Assembly: GCA_047967505.1 (NCBI GenBank)
Contig: CM106538.1
DNA from: Dipteris shenzhenensis
Lineage: Eukaryota > Polypodiophyta > Polypodiopsida > Gleicheniales
DNA length: 64,000 bases
Direction: 5' to 3' (one strand)
A model generated the notes under the pieces. It had not been told where the DNA came from and did no database searches. It worked only from the letters and a program-made list of their open reading frames with translations. Shown in pieces: positions 10,102 to 20,626 of the stretch (within the stretch, counting starts at the first letter, position 1; every line of letters begins with the position of its first letter). A program made the translations under genes and the position numbers.

Positions 10102-12816
10102 CTACCTTATCGCACCTGAGAGTCCTGGCCTTCGACATCTATAAAACCAATCGAACATTTCGTGTAGTGCATTGCTTTGCACGATACCACCCCCATGCCT
10201 TGTATTCTTGAAGTATGTTGCCTTTGCTCTGTAGTGTGATTTCTCCATTCCTTGAGTATTCCAAATGGACAGAGGGCCCCATTGCTCCACAAACCATGGT
10301 GCATGTGCGTAAAGAATATGCTGTAAAGAAAAACATTGTATTAAAAACATAAACTGACTCAAGTTTAAAGCACTAAATTTCAACCTAAGGAGAATTACCA
10401 TGTAATGTGTAATATGTGACTCCCCCCATGCTTCTACCATCAATGATATGAATTCTTCCAATGTTGTCTTGAATCTCTCATAATAAAGCTCATCTGTTTG
10501 ACCTTGTCTAAGCAACTTTTATAAATGCATCAAGATTTGTCCACAGTTTTGCTCTCAAAGTAGCAATTCGTGGATGTGAAGCTTGATTTGTGGTGCACTC
10601 ACACAAAGCTTTCCAGTACTCCCAACCTAGGGTGCTTTGAGCCAATGTATGTTTTTCTTTATCAGCATTGTGGTTGGACAAGAACCTCCTTGCCTTTCCT
10701 CCACCCATGGACACTTTAGCAGGAAGATTTTGTGTCTTTCTCGATTGTATCTTGTCTTGCTTAAGCTTCACATTGCCTCCGTGAAGTCCCATTAGCGAGA
10801 GTAGTTCTTTAGCTTTTGCAATGCATTGTGCAGATACTTGTTGTGGCCTCAAATTCCAAGCATAAACTAGATGGAGATAGAGTAACTTATCAAGTATATG
10901 CAGTTCAGCATGCAAAGTATACACGTGTACTTGCTCAAATGGAATTGGTAGAATGGGGTCCCACTTAGGATCCTTTTTGTGATGATCAGGGGCTGCAATT
11001 TGGTTGCAAGAAAGGATGCCATTTTCCCACTATAGGCTTCTCTTTTGCATCTTCTGAGAGTGGGTGCAATACAAGCATGTCCATTTTGCATCTGCACCTG
11101 TATCACAACCATACAAGCACTTGAGGGTCTTCAAATCACCAGCTAGATGCCATTCAACTTGAAACATTCCATGCCCATCCACTATTAATGTTTGCCCTAC
11201 CTCTTGTCTTCAAATAATCGACGGGATGTTGGTTCTCTCCAAAACCCACTTCAATGTCTCGTGGCACTCCTTTGGCGTCTCAAAGGCTACAAGCCACCAT
11301 ATGTCCTTCTTAGATTGGATTGAGAATCCCTGCTCAACTTCCTCATCCCCTTGAGCAAAATGCAAGGCGTCGTTCATAATACAAATGCTCAACCTCTCTA
11401 GCTTGTGCTCTTTTACCAACTAAGCTTCATTCATTTTTATAACAAATACTAACTTTCCATCCGTACAATGAAAGAGAAATACATTAAGGATATAGAAATG
11501 AGAAGAAATAAAGTTAAATGTGAAGAAGGAATTTCTCTTACCTTCTCTCATCCCATAGAATTCGATCATGGCTCTCTACAAATTCTCTACATCCACGTAA
11601 ACATTATTGAAAGCATTCATCTCAAATGTTTGGATGCCAGATTTCTTTTTACTCTTCCAAGTCATTGTGCTACTTACAGAATGGTATCCTACAAGCTTTT
11701 CTCTAGCACATTGGTTTGTTTCTTGACATGCAAGCCTTACAAACCATGGTGTTGGCAATGGAATTGTAGATATCTTACACTTCTCCTCCATAGCAGACTT
11801 GAAAATTTTTAAAACAGAGTTGTAAGCTTCACCACTTACGCCAGCAGCATCACAAGCTCCAAGCACCTCCTTTGCTTGGACAAGGCCCTTGAAATCCTTC
11901 ATTACCTCTCTAGCAACTTGTTTATGTTGCCCTTTTTGTCTAGGGTCCTACAACACTTCCATGACATCACTTGGCTTTATTAAACTTCTTAGAACATATG
12001 AAGGATCACTATCATCCATTTCCATTGTTCCCATCACAACCTCCATGAAATTCCTAAAGTAGAGTACAAATGAGTCTTAGTGGAAAGAATGCAACACCAC
12101 AAATATTTTGGAGTAAGAACTTTCATTGAAAATTTTGGGAACTAACCTTGCAGCCGTATTCTCCTCTTTCAGGCACCACTATTGGTTGACAATGCATCCA
12201 TAGATTGCAATTGCCTTTTCCTCTCCTTCAGTCCCAAAGGTGTTCCCTTCAACTTTTGTACTCGTTCTATCGACTTCTCTCGTTCCTTCTCCACAGCACG
12301 TTGAACTTGGCAATAGATAGACCTATCCAAATCTTGTTTGCTTTTAGCGAGCTTCTAGATTGATTCTTCCAATTCATGTCACTCTAGTGCATGTGCTTTG
12401 TCATTGAGTTCTTTGTCTTGCAATTAGAGATCTTGCATACTATTATGCATTGCCACGATAGTAATATTTCCGAAAGGTGCAAGTTCTTTTGCTTGGGCTC
12501 TCTGCACCTCGCTTGCTTGCATAGTCAATGTCTGAGAATGGTTCAATCGATTGCAATAACCGAGCAATCCAACATGTCCCTTGCCAACAAACCTAACAAC
12601 ATCATGCACTATATGAAAAGGAGGACTCTTTTGGGTGGCAGGGTCTAAAGGATACAAGTTTCCATCCACCCAAAGGTCAAGATGCTTCTTCCCTTGCAAT
12701 CGAAGACTGAAGAGCACACTTTGAGGAGTTCCATATATCCCAAAGAGTGTGTGCTTGCATATTCTGCCTCCAATTGTAGGTTCACATGGTACTTGTTGGT
12801 GCTCGAATGGTGCCAT
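10102..12816 (-). pseudogene. Decayed multi-exon gene resembling unclassified transposon proteins
   Basis: Exon 1 (12816-12147) starts MAPFEHQQVP and becomes coiled-coil-like (Glu/Lys/Gln-rich), with a GTTAGT donor. A second exon is at about 12053-11542. A third runs from about 11420 to 10400, and the last (about 10325-10102) ends in TAG. Exon 3 has GDLKTLKCLYG followed by WTCLYC and then VYTLHAELHILDKLL. The last exon has HILYAHAPWFVEQWG and TQGMEKSHYRAKATYF...TRHGGG. This order of motifs recalls large uncharacterised transposon-type proteins in many eukaryotes. That is a memory-based match and is unverified. Stops in exon 1 are TAA 12424, TGA 12379, TAG 12355 and TGA 12169. Two TAG lie in exon 2. 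There is a frameshift near 10515. Confidence 0.5.
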
Positions 12817-12870
12817 GAGTGCTCGAAGAGAGGTATTAGTGATCAAGCTAAAATGTAGGGGAGAGCTAGC

Positions 12871-13330
12871 AAAGATGGAGTAGTGAGAGGGAGAGAGTAG
12901 CAAGGAAGAGGGAGGAGGAGAAGCGGATGAGGGCAAGAGGAAGAGGAGGAGGAGAGTAGGGCGACATGTGTAGAAGGGAGGGAAGGAGTTGCTGTAGAAG
13001 GAAGGAGGAGGGGAGAGATGCTACAGGACAGAGGAGGAGGGGAGAGATTCTGTAGGAGGGAGGAGCAGAGGAGAGGGAGCCTGGGCGGCTGGAGAAGGAG
13101 GGGAGACAAAGGAGGGAGGAGGAGCCAGAAGGAGGAGGAGGAGGGGAGAGGGAGGAGGGAGGAGGAGGAGCAAGATGGATGAGGGGAGAGGAGGAGGGAG
13201 GGGGAGGAAGGAAGAGGTAGAGGGAGACGGAGGAGGAGGAGGGAGGGAGGAAGGGAGAGAGAGGGAGGGAGGGAGGAAGAGAGAGGGAGGGAGGGAGAGA
13301 GAGAGAGGGAGGGAGGGAGATTCAAAATTT
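12871..13330. repeat. Purine-rich GGA/GAGGGAGG low-complexity tract
   Basis: About 460 bp of almost pure A/G on the + strand, ending in GAGAGAGGGAGGGAGGGAGA and followed by the palindromic AT block TTTGAAATTCAAATTTC. It lies just upstream of the 12816 ATG of the minus-strand gene, so it could be leader or promoter of that unit. Confidence 0.8.
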
Positions 13331-13972
13331 GAAATTCAAATTTCAAAAAGTGGCCCCTTCCCTATTTGATGGGGGGAGAGGTGGGCTCAAATGTGGGATT
13401 AACCCACCTAGGTTGGGCTGGTTAGCCTCTTTGGGACCCTCCAAGCCCCTTGCATTAGCCCACTAAGCATTCCCTAATCCATTCCTTATGAGGCCCTTTT
13501 GAGACCCCAATTCTCCCCTAATGGTAAACTGCCTCCAGAAATTCCTAGATCATTTCAATCACACTTTCATTGATGGTAATCTTCTGCTGACCTTGACAGA
13601 CTAGTTGCCCCTCCTTCAGTTCATCTCCTGCACCATCCTGGTGAAGTTTTAGAGAGCATCCAAATTGGGCTCTTGAATAGCAAGAGAGGAGCTCCCATAT
13701 GTCATGATTTCAAGATCAGGGGGGGAGGGGCTCTCACGCTGTGCTGCAGAGGGGAAGGAAAGATTGTGTGAGGAGCTCCCGGACTATGCAAGGTCCATTA
13801 CGAGAGGGGATAGAAGTTGCAGGAAGAGTGCAAGGAAGAAAGAAATGGTCAAGAGGGATATAAGATGAATTAGTGAAGGAAATGAAATAGTGGAGGCTTG
13901 AGATTGCAAGGGAGAATGAAACGTTCAAGAGGGATAGAAGAGGAAACGGTTAAGGGAATGGAATAGCAGTTT
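13331..13972. other. Intergenic, no gene recognised
   Basis: Only short chance ORFs. No domain seen. Confidence 0.5.
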
Positions 13973-14147
13973 GTAGCCCGACTACACTGTCAAGGTGAGA
14001 GCCATCGTGGTGGTTATAGCCCGACTACTGTCAAGGAAGGTGAGAGCGACCGTAGTGGTTGTAGCCTGACTACTATCAAGAAAGGTGAGAGTGACCGCGG
14101 TGGTTGTAGCCCGACTATTGTCAAGGTGAGAGCCACCATCACAATGG
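13973..14147. repeat. Tandem repeat, four units of 43-45 bp
   Basis: Units start near 13973, 14016, 14061 and 14106, with consensus GTAGCCCGACTACTGTCAAG(GAA)GGTGAGAGYGACCGTGGTGGTT. Related pieces recur downstream: CGATGGTGGTGGCT...CAGCCACGT near 14430 and 14620, and GCATGGTAATGA(A/G)TGATTAGA near 14190 and 14580. The whole 13.9-14.8 kb block is built from shuffled copies. Confidence 0.8.
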
Positions 14148-14785
14148 TTGGCCCAAATTTTGAATAATTCAGGGCGGCAATACTGACTTGCATGGTAATG
14201 AATGATTAGAGGTGGTAACATCTAAGATTCCCAACTATGTCTGTGGTGGCGGCTAAGATCCATCGGGTTGTTAGTTAATTACCAGTCACCACAGTGGCTC
14301 GCAACTACTCAGCTTCCAATTACCACCATCGGGCTTGCATGCATGATTACTATGAGTGTAGTAAATTATGGTAATTAGGGATTAGAGGTGATTAGGCTTT
14401 ATGATTTACTTTTGTGGGAATTACTACCCGATGGTGGTGGCTATCATCAGCCACGTTTGTCGTGGCTATGATTCCACCGTGCCACCACCACCCATCATCA
14501 CGCTTTAGCATGCATGATCACTCCGAGTGCAGTAAAAATTACCAGTTACAGGGCTCGCATGCTCAGTAGAGAGGTAGAGTGCATGGTAATGAGTGATTAG
14601 ACATGGTAATGATAATTATTGCCCGATGGTGGTGGCTCTCATTAGCCACGTCTGTCATGGCTAAGATTCCACTAGGCTGGTAGTAGTTAATTACCAGCCA
14701 CCAGAGTGGCACCACATGGTGTCTTCTTCATAATTACCGTGGCTAGCCCATCTAGAAGATTTCACTATGGTGGCCTGCAATTAAT
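14148..14785. repeat. Diverged repeat block related to the 13.97 kb array
   Basis: Two copies of GATGGTGGTGGCT-type sequence with CAGCCACGT(T/C)TGTC (about 14430-14480 and 14620-14670), plus recurrent TTAATTACCAG(C/T)CACCA. No coding signal. Confidence 0.55.
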
Positions 14786-15376
14786 ATGGATGGAACCTCG
14801 GGCTCTAGCCACCGCGGTGGCTCAAACTTTATAATATATATAAGATCCATGGCATTTGACATTTTACTATGTTGCTCTAATCCGCCCATGCTCTGGTACT
14901 TTGCTCCACACTCCTCCTCTAGCTCTTTTCCACCCCTGCTTTACTTTGCTCCATGCTCCTTCCTCCAACTCTCATCACTGCATCTGCTCCCATGCTCATC
15001 TTCTGCTCACCCACTCATCTTCATCATGCCTAGTACCACCCCCCCTCAATGCTCTGTGATCCCAATAATATCTGCCTTCTCATATAAGGTGATTGCATTG
15101 CACTCACCTAAAGTAGAAATGCTGGCACTAGTGGAGACCCTTCATTCCCACAGGCGATTCCCCACACATATGAATGTCATCACCTTAGATAAAATGCTCA
15201 CAAAGGGCCTCTTTATGGTTGTGCTGTATGGGTTCCCCCTAGATGTTGACGAAGGCCTCAATATTTTCAGAGCAGAGTACTCTCGACTTGCTAGGGGGGC
15301 CAATCTGAGTCCTAGTAATGTGCATGGTCTTCAGCCTCTCCATCGTATCCTTCTTTGGCTCCCCAAAATTTTTTAA
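14786..15376 (+). CDS. Uninterrupted hypothetical ORF (196 aa)
   Basis: An ATG at 14786 opens 196 codons without a stop. The N-terminal half is Ser/Pro/Cys/Leu-rich low-complexity text. The part after an internal MPSTTPPQC has normal composition, for example VEMLALVETLHSHRRFP and LNIFRAEYSRLARGANLSP. A TATA-like ATAATATATATAAG at about 14831-14844 suggests transcription could start inside the ORF and use a later Met. No family is recognised. It lies 0.4 kb before an LTR-like segment and may be retroelement-derived. Confidence 0.3.
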   Translation: MDGTSGSSHRGGSNFIIYIRSMAFDILLCCSNPPMLWYFAPHSSSSSFPPLLYFAPCSFLQLSSLHLLPCSSSAHPLIFIMPSTTPPQCSVIPIISAFSYKVIALHSPKVEMLALVETLHSHRRFPTHMNVITLDKMLTKGLFMVVLYGFPLDVDEGLNIFRAEYSRLARGANLSPSNVHGLQPLHRILLWLPKIF

Positions 15377-15785
15377 TGCAACAAGCTAAACTAGCAAAAA
15401 ATTGAGTTGTACAAATTCCCTCTTGCTCAGACGAGGCTCTCAGCAATGGCTGGATGTAATCTTTTGGGCTCTCAACAATATTTTGGCTCATTGGATGTAA
15501 TGTTTTGGTCTCTAAGACATTTATGTAATCTCTTTTTGTTCAATTTGAGACTCTTAGTATGCACTATTGTTAACTTTTATATTTGTATTTGAATGGTTAT
15601 GGCTGCTACCTATAATCTTTTATTTAAGGCTCTTAGCAATTGCCGAGTTTTTATAAATGTAAGATCCTCTATTTAATTTTTTCTCGGTATAAGTTGATAA
15701 TTTTTATATAACTTGTTATTGGATGTAAATGTACATTGTAATCTTGAGGGAAGGCCTACCTCATGATGTTGATCTTAAGGGAAGG

Positions 15786-16018
15786 TGTTGAGGGACCACG
15801 CTCAATGTCATGTGATCACATGTGCATAGCACTAACACATATAGAGTTCTATAAAGGAAAGGGCTAGATGCCCTAACCCTAACCCTAAATGGGTCTGTAT
15901 ATATTCTATATTTTCAACTAAATCTAGCGTATAGTTAGTCATTTGTGGTGTGCTCTCTAGCTGTGCCCTCTCTCCTCATCTCCACTCTTCTCCTCTCCCC
16001 TCTTCATATTTTGCCACA
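15786..16018 (+). repeat. LTR-like segment (solo or remnant)
   Basis: Bounded by TGTTGAGGGACC...GCCACA, preceded by the purine run TTAAGGGAAGG, with TATAAAGG inside (near 15855). This resembles a copia 3' LTR. A short telomere-like (CCCTAA)3 stretch is at about 15870-15888. No partner LTR is seen. Confidence 0.4.
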
Positions 16019-18180
16019 ACTCAAAATCGAAAGAAGGGAAATGAAATGAATAGAAGAAGCAAAAGTGCATCAACCCTTTTGGAACATGTTATTTCAAGTA
16101 TCCATTGACTCTGGTGAAGCTTGACACTCAACTGTAGATTTCATGCTACACCCACCCTCAACCATGGCAAAATACAAGTGCAAACCGTCCGCAAACCATA
16201 GAGACCAACACAAGTGCAAAACCGTCCACGAACACCAATTTATAACAAACCATGCATGTGACACCTTCCTCACAAAACAGCTGACAGGATCATGCATTGT
16301 CATCTCTACCAGCAAAAAATCCTCAAGGAATAGACCAAATTGCAAGTCCATCCACTCACAAACCATACATAGATCATCATCTCTTCCATTGCAAAATCCT
16401 CACCCATGCACTGAATAGCTAACAAAAGCACACGAGTAAAAGACCGCCCTCCAAAAAGAATGCCACATGGAACATCCCATGCACTTCACCAGCTAAATTC
16501 ACGCTACACGTAGAGAGCATGGAATATCCAACCACACACATGGACACCACGAAATAGCCAACTGCATGCACCAATCACGTAATTAAAACTGAAAGAATTA
16601 TCATCAAAAATAATTTCACCATCTCTAAATCTAGCCTTCACTAAGGCGTCCCCATGGCAGGCCAAAAAAGATGATGCAAAACCTAAGAAAAGTAGGAGAG
16701 ATGCACACACTCTTGACACTTTTTATGTTGCCCCACCCCCAAGGAATGACATTTGCCACAAGAAATTAGGTGCAAAGCATCTTGTTTTGCTGTGTCTAGG
16801 AGATCTGTACTACCATCAGTGGAAAACATAGGAGCCATTGACAAAGCCTCCATTCGGGAAGAGGGAAACTTAACTGCTACTAGAGGGTAGATATCCACTC
16901 CTTCCTATGTCTGGCCAGGCATTGTTCCGGCCATTTTTTAGGCTAAAGCGATCCTTCTTGCACACAGGATCTCATTATGCATACCCATAGCTCTTACATA
17001 ACCAGAGAGACTCAAATTAGCTACAAACTGCATTGGACAAAAGGCAATAGGATTGAAGTATTGTTGTCTTGCAAGCTTAGTCACAAGTCAAAAAAGCGAG
17101 ATGGCAAAAAGTGAGGGAAAATAAGGAACCATAATAGCTCCGAAAGAATCCAATATGTGAGATAAACAATTATAGATACATGCAACGAGGGAGCTGGTTA
17201 GTGTGTGCCTTAGCTTCTCCAACTGCAACATGCATCACTCACTTGTCTCCATTCTCTACTATCACCTCTTCCTGATGAGCTCCAAAGCAACTCATAGTTC
17301 ATGAGGCTCTCATATAACTAGTTAAAGAAGGAAAGGTTGAGTTAAATCAGACCTTTAGCTTCGGCCCTTTCGCGCATCCTCGTACAAATCTATGAAGCAC
17401 AAAGATTCTCGTGTTAAGCACAAATCTATCTTAGCTCCTAGAGCATTGTTGCACATTTCCAAGCCCTGTTCAAGAGATTTTAGTTGAAGTCATTACAAGG
17501 TGTTTTCTCTATGGTAGTGGCATGCTAGTTGAGTGATCCATAACCTCACATTTAACCTTACTGGTACAAGCAAACAAATGGGTAGACAAAGAGGTTGGTA
17601 TCCCTGACCAATCTTCATCTTTGTCGATGCATAGAAGCAAGGATGTTACCACTATTCCTACTTTGAGGACATCTCATCGTTGCCCACTCTTGTCGGTTCA
17701 TCTACAAAAAACAAGCCTCTTATCGTGTGCATTTTGTGCTCGCCAAAGTGAAGAGATCACCTAAATTAGATCAGAATTACACCATTCTGGCATCCTACCA
17801 CACCGGTTGTAACAAAATCAACCTAGTGCCATCACTTACTACCCAATCATCTGATTACTTCATTGCTCTCTAAGTCACTGCTCTCCATCAATGCATATTC
17901 AAATTGTAGGACTTGCCAAAAACATAATTTTCCTCCATGGGAAGGCCTCCCTAAAATGCCTTTGAGCCACAAATAAATATGAAAGGACCAAATATCCTAA
18001 AAATCAATTTTCTCTTTTGAAGGACTTAAACCTTCACTTAGTCCTACCCTTAAGGGTAGGCCAAAAAAGCCTATATTTTTCTACAAGTCTTACAATTGAG
18101 AGTTTCCTTCCAATAAAGGTTTGTTGAAAGTAACTAATATATTTATATAGTATTTTTTTGTAGAGTATACAGCTTTTTGT
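16019..18180. other. No recognisable gene
   Basis: Mixed intergenic sequence with only short, domain-free ORFs on both strands. Confidence 0.5.
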
Positions 18181-18181
18181 G

Positions 18182-18183
<2 letters not shown>

Positions 18184-18216
<33 letters not shown>

Positions 18217-18241
18217 CATGCATGCATGCACGCACACACAC
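18184..18241. repeat. Compound microsatellite (CA)n-(TGCA)n-(CA)n
   Basis: About 15 CA units, then about 5 ATGC units, then more CA. Confidence 0.97.
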
Positions 18242-19540
18242 ATTATAAAACCTCACCCACACCCCATTCATATGCACCCATTTTGACCACGCGGCCAAGA
18301 CACCAAGCCCTAAAGTATCTAGTATTTCCAAATTTTCTATATAGCATTAAATGCTTCATAGGGCACCTACTCAATGAAAATTTGAGATTATATTCCAATG
18401 AGGCATTCCCTCTTATTAAAGTATATCTAGGAATATACATATTTTTATCTAGTACATGATTAAGTCCTACTCCATTAAAATTTGATATCGGATTTCAATC
18501 AAGCATTTACTGTCCAATGCTAAACACACCATTATGAGTACAAAACTAGAATGCACATGCTGAGTGCTCATCAGTATTAAGGATAAAAATAGATAGAGAC
18601 TTGTTTAAAGGTTATTAATTAATTAGCGGATTGGAAAGTTGGCGAGCTGTGTTTAGAGGTACTTATTTGATTATCAAATTGGAGAACCAACTTAATATGG
18701 ATTCATCTTTGATGATAAGTTAGAATTTTAGAAAATAGGCCATCTCTTAAGGAAAAAGGCTTTTTATTAGGTTGAAAAGGTATTTTATGCTAGCACTAGA
18801 GCATAGGTCCCTCTCCCACATGGCTGCTTTCGCACTTAGCTCCTTGACTAGTGTGAAGGCATGCAAACTATTTCTAGCACCCCCCCATCGTCTCGATTTG
18901 GTATGCTCCAACAATAGACATTTTGGGTTGATGAAGACAATATTGACTTGGGCTAATGGATTTCCCCTCACCTCGCCCTTCGCTTTTCTCAACTCTTGCA
19001 TTCGTTCTTCTTTTTTTTAAAAACCCTTTTCTATTTGGCCTTAGTCCTTCATTCGGCGTTGCCCTTTGTTGAAATCATGTCTCCTCATTCAAGGGGTTCA
19101 ACATTAACTCCAATTAACACTCAAGCCATGTCCTTGTAGCTTCTTGAGACTAGAGAACTCAAGTGCTGAGATATCTTGCTAATGTGAAGTAATGCATGTT
19201 GAGGGAAATGGTGAGGCCAACTCCCTCTTATGTACTTCATGATGTCTTGACTGATCTCTTTTTGGTGGAAGCCATAGAGAGAGAGCCTATAAATGGGGGT
19301 TTGGACCCAAAAGATGGAGAGGGAGGAGATGAAGGTATGATGTATCTTTGACATTCTTCCTTTTTTTTTGTGTGTTTTTCCTATTACATTACATATGGAC
19401 TAAAAGTATTGATGAAGTTGTAATTTGTTATCTATTTTACAAGGTAAAATCATCTCAAAAGATGCGGCTACTAGTTCGATGAAGAGAAGAGTAGAACCAA
19501 AAAAAAGAAGGGATATGAAGCTTCTGGGCAAGAATGTTTT
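18242..19540. other. No recognisable gene
   Basis: AT-rich intergenic sequence. A TATA-like CCTATAAATGGG is near 19285, with no supported gene. Confidence 0.45.
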
Positions 19541-19547
19541 GGTAGAG

Positions 19548-19660
19548 GACATCCAGAGGGGATGATGGACAACAAATGGACACTTAGAAGGACATACCAG
19601 AAGGGATGATGAACATGTAGAAGGTCATCCAAGAAGGGATGAAGGACAACAAGAAGGATA
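19548..19660 (+). repeat. Three degenerate ~36-bp repeats
   Basis: The motif GGACATCCAGAGGGGATGATGGACAACA recurs in altered form near 19588 and 19622, leading into a short ORF. Confidence 0.5.
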
Positions 19661-19869
19661 GTTGTGAGAAGGTGGTAGAAGCTACTGAAATTACTTTTGA
19701 TATTTCAAGCTCAACCTATGAAGATGAAGACATGCTAGATGACACGCTAATCGGTAGCTTTCTCCCAAGCGGCTCAATGAAACGGAAATTAAAGAATCCT
19801 AGGAATTCTGTGACTGAGAATGGAAAATGCCCAACCCCATTGTATAGGACAAGATCCTCAAAGCAGTGA
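19639..19869 (+). CDS. Short hypothetical ORF (76 aa), doubtful
   Basis: ATG to TGA. Acidic N-terminal half (EATEITFDISSSTYEDEDM), basic C-terminal half (KRKLKNPRNS). No family recognised. It may be the end of a longer decayed exon together with 20126-20332, where a TGCAG acceptor-like site precedes the frame. Confidence 0.2.
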   Translation: MKDNKKDSCEKVVEATEITFDISSSTYEDEDMLDDTLIGSFLPSGSMKRKLKNPRNSVTENGKCPTPLYRTRSSKQ

Positions 19870-20125
19870 TACATTGTATTTGAGGTGGTTCTCCTATTCT
19901 TGAAAGAAATGCTCTTTGAGCTAGTTTTGTTCTTATTGTGCATAGTGCATTTTTATCAACAATCTTAGTGTTGTTACTTCTCATGTATTTTAAACTTGTA
20001 CCTTTAATGTATTTGAACTTGTTAATTTTCATGAATGTATCTACAATCCAGCAATATTGTTTTTTGTTAGTTTGCCATGTATTTAGCTTTGTGTTTCTAT
20101 CCTTCCTTATAGATGCTACTGAAAA

Positions 20126-20332
20126 GTGCAGCTAGCAAATTCTAGTGAAACTATCCCAGAGTTTATTTCAAGGTTTCCCTATGAGGGCCATATCATCAAT
20201 ACCATAGCATATGATTATGGACAACACCCATTTCAGCTACTCATTAGAGGATTTTATAAAAGCTATGGTGAAATGGTTGATGCTGAAAATACTATTAGAT
20301 TTATGCTGACCGATCCAGTGCCTACAAACTAG
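20126..20332 (+). CDS. Short ORF fragment (68 codons), doubtful
   Basis: It reads ETIPEFISRFPYEGHIINTIAYDYG and further protein-like text to a TAG. No family recognised. It may be an exon fragment. Confidence 0.2.
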   Translation: MQLANSSETIPEFISRFPYEGHIINTIAYDYGQHPFQLLIRGFYKSYGEMVDAENTIRFMLTDPVPTN

Positions 20333-20539
20333 TAGGATGTGATGCAAAGAATTGCAGGGATGCTAATGGACATGTTGACAAAAATACTTACATTAAACCC
20401 ATTTTCTAAACATTTTCCCCCATTCTATGGGACTCGAAGACATCTTGTACATTGATGTATTATTACATGGTGTAATGACCCTGGGTTATGAATTATATAT
20501 GAAGAATCAATTTCATTTATTCATGTTGTTTCTTGTGAG

Positions 20540-20542
<3 letters not shown>

Positions 20543-20622
<80 letters not shown>
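20543..20622. repeat. (CT)n microsatellite, ~40 units
   Basis: Uninterrupted CT repeat of about 80 bp. Confidence 0.98.

Positions 20623-20626
<4 letters not shown>

Noticed and set aside
12817-12936. N-terminal extension of the transposon-like ORF above the ATG at 12816
   Set aside because: The extension starts at a TTG codon and is low-complexity. The ATG at 12816 is the first real start.
12843-13346. Minus-strand 167-codon Ser/Pro/Leu-rich ORF
   Set aside because: It is the translation of the purine-rich low-complexity tract. Such tracts lack stops by composition.
16504-16719. Minus-strand 71-codon frame resembling a secreted peptide (hydrophobic LLLFLGFASSFLA)
   Set aside because: The first codon is GTG, not ATG, no in-frame ATG precedes the hydrophobic stretch, and no splice or promoter signal supports it.
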